Below are positions 45,862 to 56,554 of a stretch of 64,000 nucleotides of DNA, piece by piece (position 1 is the first letter of the stretch; every line of letters starts with the position of its first letter). This DNA comes from Bacillus sp. FSL H8-0547 (GTDB lineage Bacteria; Bacillota; Bacilli; Bacillales; Bacillaceae). Under the pieces are notes generated by a model. It was not told the DNA's origin. It saw only the letters and a list, made by a program, of their open reading frames with translations, and searched no databases. The DNA lies in NCBI GenBank assembly GCA_038002745.1, contig JBBODD010000001.1:3844001-3908000 (forward strand), given 5' to 3'. A program made the translations under genes and the position numbers.

Positions 45862-46962
45862 GTGACGTTAGTTAATAGAATTACGAATAGCAGTTTTGAG
45901 TCTGGAGATTTTGGTTCATGGATTCCATTCAATGCAGAGATTACAAGGGAATATTCACACAGTGGATATTTTGCAGCAAGATTAACAGGTGATTTTCAAA
46001 ATGGATATGTGTTTCAAATCGTGGAAGCGAATCCTGGTGAGCGGTACGAGCTGAAAGTATCTTTGGCCAGAACCAGTGTGGAATTCAGTGCGCCAATAAC
46101 ACTGTCGGTAGCGTTTTATGACGATGAGTTTACCTTCATTGAATATGGTCTGATAACAGTTATCGACCAAGAAAGAATTCCTTTTATAGGGAACGAAGGC
46201 TGGCAGGAAATTTATCAACTTACCTCAATAGCTCCGCTCGGGAGTGCGCAAGCATTGGTTCTTGTTGATAACCTCCCTCGTATATCTTCTTCAGATGTTT
46301 TAGTCGATGATGTATTTTTGAGTACAGTTGAAAGCTTTTTGGGCCCGACTGGTTCAACTGGTGGACCTACAGGAGCTCCTGGACCTACAGGAGCAGCAGG
46401 ACCTACAGGAGCTCCTGGACCTACAGGAGAAGCTGGGCCAACAGGAGCACCGGGACCTACAGGAGCTGGTGGAGGGGCAACTGGACCAGCTGGACCTACG
46501 GGGCCGCAAGGGTTGCCGGGGGTAACTGGAGCTACAGGACCTACAGGTGAAGGTGTGACCCAAAACTCAATGTCCGCTTCAAATACAAGTGGTTCGGTTA
46601 TTGCTGTGGTTCTAGGGGGCACGGATGTTCCGCTTCCAGATAATCAGAGTCTTGATAGTTTTACTGCTAATGGGGCAAATACATCTTTCACTGTGCCTGC
46701 AGCAGGAAGGTATTATCTTTCTTACCAGGTTAACACAACAGCGGCTCTGCTGCTGAGTTCACGACTTGTCTTAAACGGTAATCCGATTCCAGGCTCTATT
46801 TTTACTCCTGCATTAAGTGTTTCACAATTTAACAATCAGCTTATTGTGAATTTGGCTGCAGGGGACACTCTCTCACTTCAGCTATTCGGGCTTCTGGGTG
46901 CAGCCACATTAAGCAGCGACGGTTCTACTGGTGCAGTGTTAACAGCGATCCGTCTGCAATAG
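45862..46962 (+). CDS. collagen-like exosporium-type protein with BclA C-terminal domain (2 of 3)
   Basis: 366 residues from GTG 45862, 6-7 nt behind CGGAGG; ATG 45856 touches the ribosome site. Residues 1-155 are the same N-terminal domain as copy 1 ([26 protein letters not shown]). A short collagen region of about 23 triplets (residues 161-232), with one GG break, is GPT- and GAP-rich rather than GAT-rich. The C-terminal 130 residues match the BclA C-terminal TNF/C1q-like domain very well: [36 protein letters not shown] and [20 protein letters not shown]. It is the surest link of this island to the exosporium nap. Confidence 0.93.
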   Translation: MTLVNRITNSSFESGDFGSWIPFNAEITREYSHSGYFAARLTGDFQNGYVFQIVEANPGERYELKVSLARTSVEFSAPITLSVAFYDDEFTFIEYGLITVIDQERIPFIGNEGWQEIYQLTSIAPLGSAQALVLVDNLPRISSSDVLVDDVFLSTVESFLGPTGSTGGPTGAPGPTGAAGPTGAPGPTGEAGPTGAPGPTGAGGGATGPAGPTGPQGLPGVTGATGPTGEGVTQNSMSASNTSGSVIAVVLGGTDVPLPDNQSLDSFTANGANTSFTVPAAGRYYLSYQVNTTAALLLSSRLVLNGNPIPGSIFTPALSVSQFNNQLIVNLAAGDTLSLQLFGLLGAATLSSDGSTGAVLTAIRLQ

Positions 46963-46974
46963 GCGGATTTAATT

Positions 46975-47019
46975 GGCTGCCGTAAAGTCAGAATTTTGAC
47001 TTTGCGGCAGCCTTTTTTT
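46975..47019 (+). terminator. strong rho-independent terminator
   Basis: A 16-bp stem (46975-46990 with 46997-47012, one G-T pair), 6-nt loop, seven T. Confidence 0.95.
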
Positions 47020-47091
47020 GGTATTAAAAGAGATTCAAGCAATTTGGTGTTTTAGTAATAGATAGAAGTCCATTCAACATGACAGCTTGCA

Positions 47092-47100
47092 CATATAATA
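47092..47100 (+). promoter_or_regulatory. sigma-K-like -10 box of the third collagen gene
   Basis: CATATAATA fits CATANNNTA, 48 bp before the start; no clear -35 at the proper distance. Confidence 0.4.
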
Positions 47101-47147
47101 ATCTGTAAGATTATATTTAGGTACTATTGAAGATTGGAGGTTATGAA

Positions 47148-49913
<2,766 letters not shown>

Positions 49914-49950
49914 ATGAGATACTGTCATCGATTAAAAAGGAGTGATATAA

Positions 49951-51159
49951 ATGGCTGATATACGGATTACCAATGTAGGTCCCAATGTCAGTTCTCAGTT
50001 CAGCGAACTTATGACCTCCAGTAAGACTTCCATCATTGAACTTGTCTCTACGTATGGCATTTCAGATTTGAGAGATATTGTATCTACTGCAGGTACAGGA
50101 ACCGTTTCCAATGATGCGACTGAATATCTATTGAATACGTCTGCAGCCGCAGATTCAGCCATTCTTGACAGTGCGCAAAGAGGCAGATATGAGCCTGGAT
50201 ATGCGTGCGAAACTGGAATTGCCGTCAGGCAGCCCGCTGCCCCGGTTGGAAATCAAGTGGCTCAGTGGGGGCTTTACGATGATGAAAACGGCGCATTCTT
50301 CGGGAACAGCAGCTCGGGTTTTTATGTAGGCATCAGAAGAGCTGGGACAGACACAATCATTCCGCAGGCATCCTGGAATGTGGACACTCTTAACGGTTCA
50401 GGTCCGAGCAATGAAGTACTGGATCTGACGGAGGGGTTCATTTTTCAGATCGTGTTTACTTGGTACGGTTATGGAATTGTTGAGTTTCGTGTCGTTGTTT
50501 CTGATCCTGTTACTCTTGCACAGCAAGTTTTTACTGTACACAGATATGATCCAGCAGGCCAAACGAGTTTTACAGACCCAAATCTTCCGCTAAGAGCAGA
50601 AGTATCTAACAACGGGACAGCCGGAAATTTTGATCTTTACGTCGGAGGAAGGCAGTACAGCATTATTGGTAAGTTTGAGCCTGTTTACCGGAATACTTCT
50701 GAAAGAAGAACGTTATCCAACATTCCTACAACACTGATACCTGCTATTTCTTTTACAAGAAAAGCGGAGTTTCCTGCAGGTTCCGGCAGGCCGAACTCTG
50801 TACAGGTATTGTTTGAATCTGCAGAAATCATCACAAATGTTGATCTGGCATTCCAGATTATTGTCGGCGGAACGGTTAACGGTACATTTGCAGCTTATCC
50901 CACAGCTACGACCAACATTCCGAACAATGAAACAGCTCTCCTTGTTAACACAACCTCAACAACAATAACGGGAGGGGAAGTTGTTTTCCAGGGACTCGCA
51001 GCTGCAGGGTCTGGGACTGGAACCCGTGTCCTTACAACTGAACTACTGCTGGATACAGAGCTTCCGGACGATGAAATCGTTACGCTGGCTGTTGCCAGAG
51101 TCAGCGGATCCGGAACGAATACGGTCACAGCAATGTTCAGAGTTACAGAGAACTGGTAA
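49951..51159 (+). CDS. free-standing paralogue of the giant collagen protein's head domain
   Basis: 402 residues, collinear with residues 520-921 of the preceding product: [114 protein letters not shown], and the common end VTLAVARV...VTAMFRVTENW. It has no collagen repeat, no signal peptide and no membrane segment. Behind AAAAAGGAGTG and 37 bp after the giant gene with no terminator between, so co-transcribed. It may co-assemble with or cap the collagen head. Beta-rich; fold and ligand unknown. Confidence 0.85.
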   Translation: MADIRITNVGPNVSSQFSELMTSSKTSIIELVSTYGISDLRDIVSTAGTGTVSNDATEYLLNTSAAADSAILDSAQRGRYEPGYACETGIAVRQPAAPVGNQVAQWGLYDDENGAFFGNSSSGFYVGIRRAGTDTIIPQASWNVDTLNGSGPSNEVLDLTEGFIFQIVFTWYGYGIVEFRVVVSDPVTLAQQVFTVHRYDPAGQTSFTDPNLPLRAEVSNNGTAGNFDLYVGGRQYSIIGKFEPVYRNTSERRTLSNIPTTLIPAISFTRKAEFPAGSGRPNSVQVLFESAEIITNVDLAFQIIVGGTVNGTFAAYPTATTNIPNNETALLVNTTSTTITGGEVVFQGLAAAGSGTGTRVLTTELLLDTELPDDEIVTLAVARVSGSGTNTVTAMFRVTENW

Positions 51160-51172
51160 AAAACAGCGTGTG

Positions 51173-51201
51173 AAACCTGCAGTATTTATATGCAGGTTTT
51201 T
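51173..51201 (+). terminator. rho-independent terminator
   Basis: A 9-bp stem AAACCTGCA / TGCAGGTTT with a 9-nt loop and a T run. Confidence 0.9.
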
Positions 51202-51273
51202 TTACTGCAAGTGTACAAATCCCTTCAGCATAAAATCATTGTTAGAGGATAGTACTTACAAGGGAGAGATAAG

Positions 51274-52347
51274 ATGGTAACCATCAGCTTATGCATGATC
51301 GTCAAAAATGAAGAAGAAGTTTTGGCACGCTGTCTGGACTGCGTAAAAGATATTGTGGATGAAATCAACATTGTAGATACGGGCTCGACAGATAAAACGG
51401 TTGAAATTGCCAAGCAGTATACAGACCGGATATTTCACCATGAATGGACCGGTTTTGCCCCGGCACGAAATGAGTCATTCAGGCACGCGACTAAGGAGTA
51501 TATTTTCTATCTGGATGCAGACGATATTTTGTCTGAAGAGGATCAGGAGAAATTAAAGAAATTAAAGGAAACGCTAGATCCTGCGGTTGATTCCGTGTCC
51601 ATGTTCTATAATGCCGGAACCGATGAGTTCGGAAATGTGACTCTACGCTACAGACGGAACAGACTTGTGAAAACATCGAAAAACTACAAGTGGGAGGGAG
51701 ATGTCCATAATTATCTGAATGTCACAGGCAACATTATTAATTCAGATATCGCCATTACCCATAAAAAAACAGGGCATGCGGTCGGCCGTAATTTGAATAT
51801 TTACAAGATGAAAATTGAACGCGGAGACGTATTCGGTGCAAGAGATTACTTTTACTACGGCAATGAATTGCGCGAGAACGGTCATTATCAGGAAGCGATC
51901 GAAGCATATACGAAAAATATTGACTTGAAAGAAGGGTGGGTTGAGGATAAAGTTTATGCCTGCATCAACAGAGCGGACTGCTACCGGTTTTTGGGAGACC
52001 TGGACCAGGAATTAAAGTCTCTTTTTGCATCGTTTGCTTTTTCAAAAACACCTAGGTCCGAAACGTGCAGCCGGATTGGCTACAATTTTCAGCGGAAAAA
52101 AGACTACAAATCAGCTATCTACTGGTACGAAAGAGCGGTAGAGGAAGTGCCGGATGAAAACAGGTGGAGTTTCAGCTATCCTGCCTACTCAACATGGTAT
52201 CCGCATCTTCAGATGTGTGTCTGCTATGACAGGCTCGGTGAGACAGAAAAAGCGTATCAGCATAATGAAGAAGCCAGAAAATACAGGCCGGAAGACAAAA
52301 GTGTGCTGAGCAATAAAGCTTATTTTGAAAAAAAACTCGGAAAATGA
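51274..52347 (+). CDS. GT2-family glycosyltransferase with C-terminal TPR repeats
   Basis: 357 residues behind AAGGGAGAG. Residues 3-180 form a GT-A fold: SLCMIVKNEEEVLARCL, the nucleotide-binding VDTGSTDKTVEIA near residues 33-45, and the metal-binding DADD motif at about 88-91 (IFYLDADDIL). Residues 190-345 are tetratricopeptide repeats (FYYGNELRENGHYQEAIEAYTKNI, KKDYKSAIYWYERAVEEVP, AYQHNEEARKY), which in such enzymes bind the protein acceptor. This layout is known from bacterial protein glycosyltransferases including SunS-like ones. It is a good candidate for the priming enzyme that sugars collagen Thr residues; that is inferred from position after the collagen genes. Confidence 0.87.
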   Translation: MVTISLCMIVKNEEEVLARCLDCVKDIVDEINIVDTGSTDKTVEIAKQYTDRIFHHEWTGFAPARNESFRHATKEYIFYLDADDILSEEDQEKLKKLKETLDPAVDSVSMFYNAGTDEFGNVTLRYRRNRLVKTSKNYKWEGDVHNYLNVTGNIINSDIAITHKKTGHAVGRNLNIYKMKIERGDVFGARDYFYYGNELRENGHYQEAIEAYTKNIDLKEGWVEDKVYACINRADCYRFLGDLDQELKSLFASFAFSKTPRSETCSRIGYNFQRKKDYKSAIYWYERAVEEVPDENRWSFSYPAYSTWYPHLQMCVCYDRLGETEKAYQHNEEARKYRPEDKSVLSNKAYFEKKLGK

Positions 52348-52354
52348 GCAAAGA

Positions 52355-52378
52355 AAAAAAGCCTGTGAGGGCTTTTTT
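52355..52378. terminator. bidirectional terminator
   Basis: A 9-bp stem AAAAAAGCC / GGCTTTTTT, loop TGTGAG, between convergent genes. Confidence 0.88.
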
Positions 52379-52384
52379 CTTTGT

Positions 52385-53572
52385 TTAGAACAGTTTAGGA
52401 AGTCCTGTGAAGAGTGAATATCCTCCCATGATGGCCATGGCAACAACGATCACTGCTCCAAAAATAGTAAGCCAGACAGGATGTTTGTAATCACCGACAA
52501 GCTTCACTTTATGAGCCGCAATCAGCATGACGCCAAGGGCAAGAGGCAGGATTAATCCGTTCAGGGAACCGGCTAAAATCAAGATTTTTACCGGCTGGCC
52601 GATGCTAACAAATACGGCAGTTGAAATGGCAATAAAACCGACAATAAACCATTTGTGGTATTTTTCAATCACAGGGCTGAATGTCCGGATGAAGGAAACA
52701 GATGTATAAGCTGCGCCGACGACAGATGTGACGGCTGCTGCCCACATGATGACACCAAACATTTTGTATCCTGCGTTGCCCGCTGCATACTTAAAGACAG
52801 AGGCAGGCGGATTGGCAGGATCCAGCTGAAGTCCCTGAGAAACGATGCCAAGTGTCGCAAGGAAAAGGAAAACTCTCATTAGAGAAGCAATGCCGATGGC
52901 AGAGATTGAGCTCTTCGTTACTTGAGGAAGAGCAGCCTTTCCTTTAATTCCTGCTTCCAAAAGGCGGTGACCCCCGGCAAATGTAATGTACCCTCCGACC
53001 GTTCCGCCGACAAGTGTTACAATGGCTAGAAAATCGATTTCATCAGGCACAAACGTTTTAACAGCTGCTTCTCCGACCGGCGGCTGTGCAGAAAACATCA
53101 CATATACAGTGAGGGCAATCATGATAAAGCCCATTGCCTGAGCGAACCGGTCCATCACTTTCCCCGCTTCTTTAACCAGAAAAATACCGATGGCAACAAT
53201 TCCGCTGAGCAGGGCGCCGAGTTCAGGCGAAACGCCGAAGATGACGTTTGTTCCAAGTCCCGCACCGCCGATATTCCCGATATTAAAAGCAAGTCCGCCA
53301 AGAACAATCAAAATGGCAAGAAACGTTCCAAGACCGGGCAGGACGGCATTCGCGATTTCCTGTGCGGGTTTTTCTGATACCGCAATAATTCTCCAGATGT
53401 TAAGCTGAGCCCCAATATCAATTAAAATGGACATTAAAATGACAAAACCAAAGCTTGCGGCAAGAGCCTGTGTAAAATGGGTGGTCTGAGTTAAAAAGCC
53501 TGGTCCTATGGCAGATGTCGCCATCAGGAATGCAGCTCCAAGAAGCAGACTGAAATTCGATTGTTGTTTCAT
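52385..53572 (-). CDS. ycsG: NRAMP-family transporter of the 5-oxoprolinase operon (YcsG-like)
   Basis: 395 residues with about 11 membrane segments. NRAMP-type features: AIGPGFLTQTTHFTQALAASFGF near residues 21-43 (the first broken helix, without the usual DPG-N metal signature) and FAGGHRLLEAGIKGKA near residues 200-215. It is the last gene of pxpB-pxpC-pxpA-ycsG, as in B. subtilis where ycsG accompanies ycsF. The lack of the manganese-binding triplet suggests a substrate other than a divalent metal, perhaps pyroglutamate; this is inference. GGAGG precedes the ATG. Confidence 0.85.
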   Translation of the reverse strand: MKQQSNFSLLLGAAFLMATSAIGPGFLTQTTHFTQALAASFGFVILMSILIDIGAQLNIWRIIAVSEKPAQEIANAVLPGLGTFLAILIVLGGLAFNIGNIGGAGLGTNVIFGVSPELGALLSGIVAIGIFLVKEAGKVMDRFAQAMGFIMIALTVYVMFSAQPPVGEAAVKTFVPDEIDFLAIVTLVGGTVGGYITFAGGHRLLEAGIKGKAALPQVTKSSISAIGIASLMRVFLFLATLGIVSQGLQLDPANPPASVFKYAAGNAGYKMFGVIMWAAAVTSVVGAAYTSVSFIRTFSPVIEKYHKWFIVGFIAISTAVFVSIGQPVKILILAGSLNGLILPLALGVMLIAAHKVKLVGDYKHPVWLTIFGAVIVVAMAIMGGYSLFTGLPKLF

Positions 53573-53590
53573 CGCTGTACCTCCAGAATC

Positions 53591-54361
53591 TTATGTTAAA
53601 ACGTCTAATGTGGAAAGAATCCTAATGCCCGACTCAGAAAGTCTTGCGTTTATGTAGCGTGCAAATTCAAGTGCATGTGTACCGTCACCGTGAATGCAGA
53701 TTGTATCAGCTTTCAGGGATACCGTATTTCCAGCAGCAGAAATCACAGTGCCGTCCTGAACCATTTGGATGACCTGATCTGCAGCTGATTGATGATTTGT
53801 TATAAGTGCTTGTGGATCTTTTCTAGAAGTAAGAGTGCCGTCATCTTGATAGGTCCTGTCAGCGAAGACTTCATTTGCCGTCTTCAGACCGATTCTTTCT
53901 CCGGCTTTTACAAGCTCGCTTCCTGAAAGTCCGTAAAGGATAAGTTCAGGATTTACTTTGTAAACAGCTTCAGCTATCGCTTCAGAAATAAGTCGATTAA
54001 CAGAAGCCATGTTATAAAGTGCCCCGTGCGGCTTAACATGATGCATTCTTCCGCCTTCTGAAGCGGTAAAAGCAGCAAGTGATCCGATTTGATAGACGAC
54101 CAGATCATATATTTCCTGCGGCGTTAAATCCATGTTTCTTCTTCCGAAACCGGCAAGATCCTGAAAACCGGGATGTGCTCCAATCGCCACGTTTTTCTGA
54201 AGAGCAAGCTGTACAGTCTTTCTCATTGTGGATGGATCGCCTGCATGAAAACCGCATGCTATGTTTGCTGAAGTGATAAATCCGAGAATGTCTTCATCGC
54301 TTCCGATGGTGTATGCACCAAAGCTTTCTCCCATGTCACAGTTAATATCTACTTTCCGCAT
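53591..54361 (-). CDS. pxpA: 5-oxoprolinase subunit PxpA (LamB/YcsF family)
   Basis: 256 residues from the ATG at 54361, with GGGAGA upstream inside pxpC. LamB/YcsF signatures: [12 protein letters not shown] near residues 4-15, [13 protein letters not shown] near 36-48, [18 protein letters not shown] near 64-81, VKPHGALYN near 115, and near the end [14 protein letters not shown] (about residue 226), with metal-like His and Asp residues. With PxpB and PxpC it cleaves 5-oxoproline to glutamate using ATP. Four bp separate it from pxpC. Confidence 0.93.
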   Translation of the reverse strand: MRKVDINCDMGESFGAYTIGSDEDILGFITSANIACGFHAGDPSTMRKTVQLALQKNVAIGAHPGFQDLAGFGRRNMDLTPQEIYDLVVYQIGSLAAFTASEGGRMHHVKPHGALYNMASVNRLISEAIAEAVYKVNPELILYGLSGSELVKAGERIGLKTANEVFADRTYQDDGTLTSRKDPQALITNHQSAADQVIQMVQDGTVISAAGNTVSLKADTICIHGDGTHALEFARYINARLSESGIRILSTLDVLT

Positions 54362-54365
54362 AGTC

Positions 54366-55370
54366 TCATCTCCCGGCATGTAATTTCAGATGAAGTCCTT
54401 CTTTTAAATGATGCAGCATTTTTTCTCTTTCAAGCAATTGCTTCTGGGCTTCATCTATAGAGATTTCTTTAAAGTGAATCGTATCTCCAGGCTTGAATTG
54501 GGCGAGGTATGGAAGATCAATCGATGCTGCCTGTCCGATTTTCGCATAGCCTCCGGTCGTTTGCCTGTCTGCAAGCAGGATGATTGGATTTCCATCCGCC
54601 GGAACCTGAATGGTGCCGAAGCTGACGGCTTCAGAAACCATTTCTTCTTTTTTCTTTAATTGGAGTTTCGGTCCTTCCAAGCGATAGCCCATTCTGTCTG
54701 ATTGCGGAGTGATCTTGAACGGTTCAGAAAACAGTGCTTTTTTGCTTTCGTCTGAAAAATCACCGTATTGTCTTCCTTTCACCAGCTGTACTTTTTCTTC
54801 TTCTCTGACAAAAGGATGAAATTCGGGTGATACGGACCAGTCAAGTTCTGTATAAGGCGCCCTTTGCTGGAGCTGCGTGAGCCAAAAGTCAGCAAACGGT
54901 GATCTTTCGCCAATTTCGACTACATCCCCCGTTTCCAGCGCCCTGCCGTCAACTCCGCCAATTCCGGCCCTTAAATAGGTTGATTTGCTTCCCATGATTT
55001 TTTGAGTAAGATAACCGCCAGCGGCAGCAAGATAGGCTCTGCAGCCCTTTTTTACATGTCCAAAAGAGAGAATGCTTCCTTTTCTGATTAAAACGGGTCT
55101 CCACATTTTTACGGGCCTGCTGTCAATGTTAGGGGAAAAATCTCCGCCGCATATACTGATCAGTGCATCGTCCTGAAACTCAAACCGCGCACCGATCATC
55201 GTCATTTCAATGACTGCCTCATGTTCATCATTTCCAACGAGGAGATTGGCAATCCGGTGGGAGAGGGTATCCATTGATCCGCTTACAATGACTCCGTATT
55301 TTTGAAAGCCATAGCGTCCGAGGTCCTGCACGGTTGTAAGAAGACCCGGCTTTTTAACAAGCATGGTCAT
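54366..55370 (-). CDS. pxpC: 5-oxoprolinase subunit PxpC (KipA, biotin-dependent carboxyltransferase-like)
   Basis: 334 residues. AHS2 domain with [19 protein letters not shown] near residues 9-27, [18 protein letters not shown] near 30-47, [21 protein letters not shown] near 205-225 and [15 protein letters not shown] near 262-276. The start overlaps the pxpB stop by 4 bp (ATGA). B. subtilis KipA counteracts KipI at the sporulation kinase KinA, but the enzyme role is primary. Confidence 0.92.
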   Translation of the reverse strand: MTMLVKKPGLLTTVQDLGRYGFQKYGVIVSGSMDTLSHRIANLLVGNDEHEAVIEMTMIGARFEFQDDALISICGGDFSPNIDSRPVKMWRPVLIRKGSILSFGHVKKGCRAYLAAAGGYLTQKIMGSKSTYLRAGIGGVDGRALETGDVVEIGERSPFADFWLTQLQQRAPYTELDWSVSPEFHPFVREEEKVQLVKGRQYGDFSDESKKALFSEPFKITPQSDRMGYRLEGPKLQLKKKEEMVSEAVSFGTIQVPADGNPIILLADRQTTGGYAKIGQAASIDLPYLAQFKPGDTIHFKEISIDEAQKQLLEREKMLHHLKEGLHLKLHAGR

Positions 55371-56077
55371 GGTCTCTTCTCCTTTTCATCCTTGAATTGT
55401 TCAGCTGTAATTGGTTTAAATGTGATCATATCTCCTGCTTTTAGTAGACTCGGAGATTCACTTTCAGGCTGAAAAAGCGGGAGGGGAGTCTGTCCGATGA
55501 GCTGCCATCCTCCTGGCGTTTCAATCGGATAAATGCCTGTTTGGTTCCCTGCAATTCCTACTGAACCTGCAGGAATCTTCGCTCTCGGAGTATCTTTTCT
55601 CGGTGCGGCAATTTTTTCTGACATTCCTCCAATGTAGGGAAAGCCAGGAGCGAAGCCGATCATGTAGACTAAATATTCTGTTCCTGAATGGATTCTGATG
55701 ACTTCATCCTGAGTGAGGCTGTTATGTTCTGCAACGAATGCCAGATCAGGGCCAAACTCGCCTCCGTAGCAAACAGGGATTTCAATCTTTCTTCCTTCAG
55801 CTGGTTGAAGCGTGCTAATGTTTCTTAATGTGTCTTTTATGTAATCTGTTACCGTTTCATGGGGAAGTGCTTTTTTCGTATGGCTGTACACTTTGACAGG
55901 GTCATAAAGGATGGCAACCGTAGTAAAAGCAGGAATACACTCAATCATCCAGTCGGGCGATTGTTTTTCAAAAAATGAGAACACCTGCTGAACATGCTCG
56001 TGCACTTTATGATCAATCGTTTTACCAAACTCAATGACCACCGTACTGTCTCCCATATGATTCACTGTATAATCCAT
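55367..56077 (-). CDS. pxpB: 5-oxoprolinase subunit PxpB (KipI)
   Basis: 236 residues from the ATG at 56077, 6 nt behind AGGAGGTG; the ATG at 56113 has no ribosome site. AHS1/KipI domain: GDSTVVIEFG near residue 9, IPVCYGGEFGPDL near 106, LVYMIGFAPGFPYIGGMSEKIAAPRKDTPRAKIPAGSVGIAGNQTGIYPIETPGGWQLIGQTP near 138-200. First gene of the operon. In B. subtilis KipI also inhibits autophosphorylation of KinA, so it may touch sporulation control. Confidence 0.92.
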   Translation of the reverse strand: MDYTVNHMGDSTVVIEFGKTIDHKVHEHVQQVFSFFEKQSPDWMIECIPAFTTVAILYDPVKVYSHTKKALPHETVTDYIKDTLRNISTLQPAEGRKIEIPVCYGGEFGPDLAFVAEHNSLTQDEVIRIHSGTEYLVYMIGFAPGFPYIGGMSEKIAAPRKDTPRAKIPAGSVGIAGNQTGIYPIETPGGWQLIGQTPLPLFQPESESPSLLKAGDMITFKPITAEQFKDEKEKRP

Positions 56078-56249
56078 TTCTGCACCTCCTGAATTCTTTT
56101 TTGCAGATGTCATTCATCTTATAATAAGAAAGAAAACATTTCAAATTTACCGCTGCAATCGGGTTTGACAAAAGAGACGCTGTGACATACATTATAAATA
56201 GCTTTTATTTAAATTTTCCATACCATCATCCTCAAAAAAGGGGTTTTGT

Positions 56250-56397
56250 TATATGTTAGGTGCCGTTCTTAACTAATCCGTAATTTCATACGGTCTTTCA
56301 GGTAGCGCCAGCGCTCAAAATGTTGTAATTTAAGCGCTTATTTAATCATGCGCGTGAAGGATAAGTTAAGAACAAATCATAGCATATGAGAGGTACC
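56250..56397. repeat. 148-bp inverted-repeat element (MITE- or REP-like)
   Basis: 15-bp terminal arms GTTCTTAACTAATCC (56265-56279) and GGATAAGTTAAGAAC (56359-56373), one mismatch, surround 79 bp with further short dyads (TAAGCGCTTA, AGCGCT). Outside the arms lies an imperfect 15-bp direct repeat, TATATGTTAGGTGCC (56250-56264) and CATATGAGAGGTACC (56383-56397). No open frame. It lies in the 477-bp gap between pxpB and the MutS2-type gene; the remainder (56078-56249) is the pxpB leader with no other clear feature. Confidence 0.6.
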
Positions 56398-56488
56398 TGC
56401 TCAGGGCTGTGTCTATTTGCACAGTTTTTTCTTTTTTCACCAAAGGATGAGCAGTATGGAAAATGAAAGCATTCCATTAACCATTTCA

Positions 56489-56524
56489 GCCGCAATGAAC
56501 AGGTTTGTTCATTGCGGCTTTTTT
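56489..56524 (+). terminator. strong leader terminator just upstream of the MutS2-type gene
   Basis: A perfect 12-bp stem GCCGCAATGAAC / GTTCATTGCGGC, extended by one A-T pair, a 4-nt loop and six T, only 30 bp before the TTG start. A weaker hairpin with a T run precedes it at 56407-56430. As the gene they precede reads the same way, transcription from upstream is either blocked or conditionally allowed (attenuation). Confidence 0.85.
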
Positions 56525-56554
56525 GTGTTCATTTACTATTTGGAGGTTATACCA

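Noticed and set aside
53571-56113. Kip system as a dedicated sporulation checkpoint
   Set aside because: The full pxpBCA set with ycsG fits 5-oxoproline metabolism; the KinA effect is known for B. subtilis only and cannot be shown here.
56250-56397. Riboswitch in front of the MutS2-type gene
   Set aside because: No recognised aptamer core was found; the terminal symmetry and flanking direct repeat fit an inserted element better.
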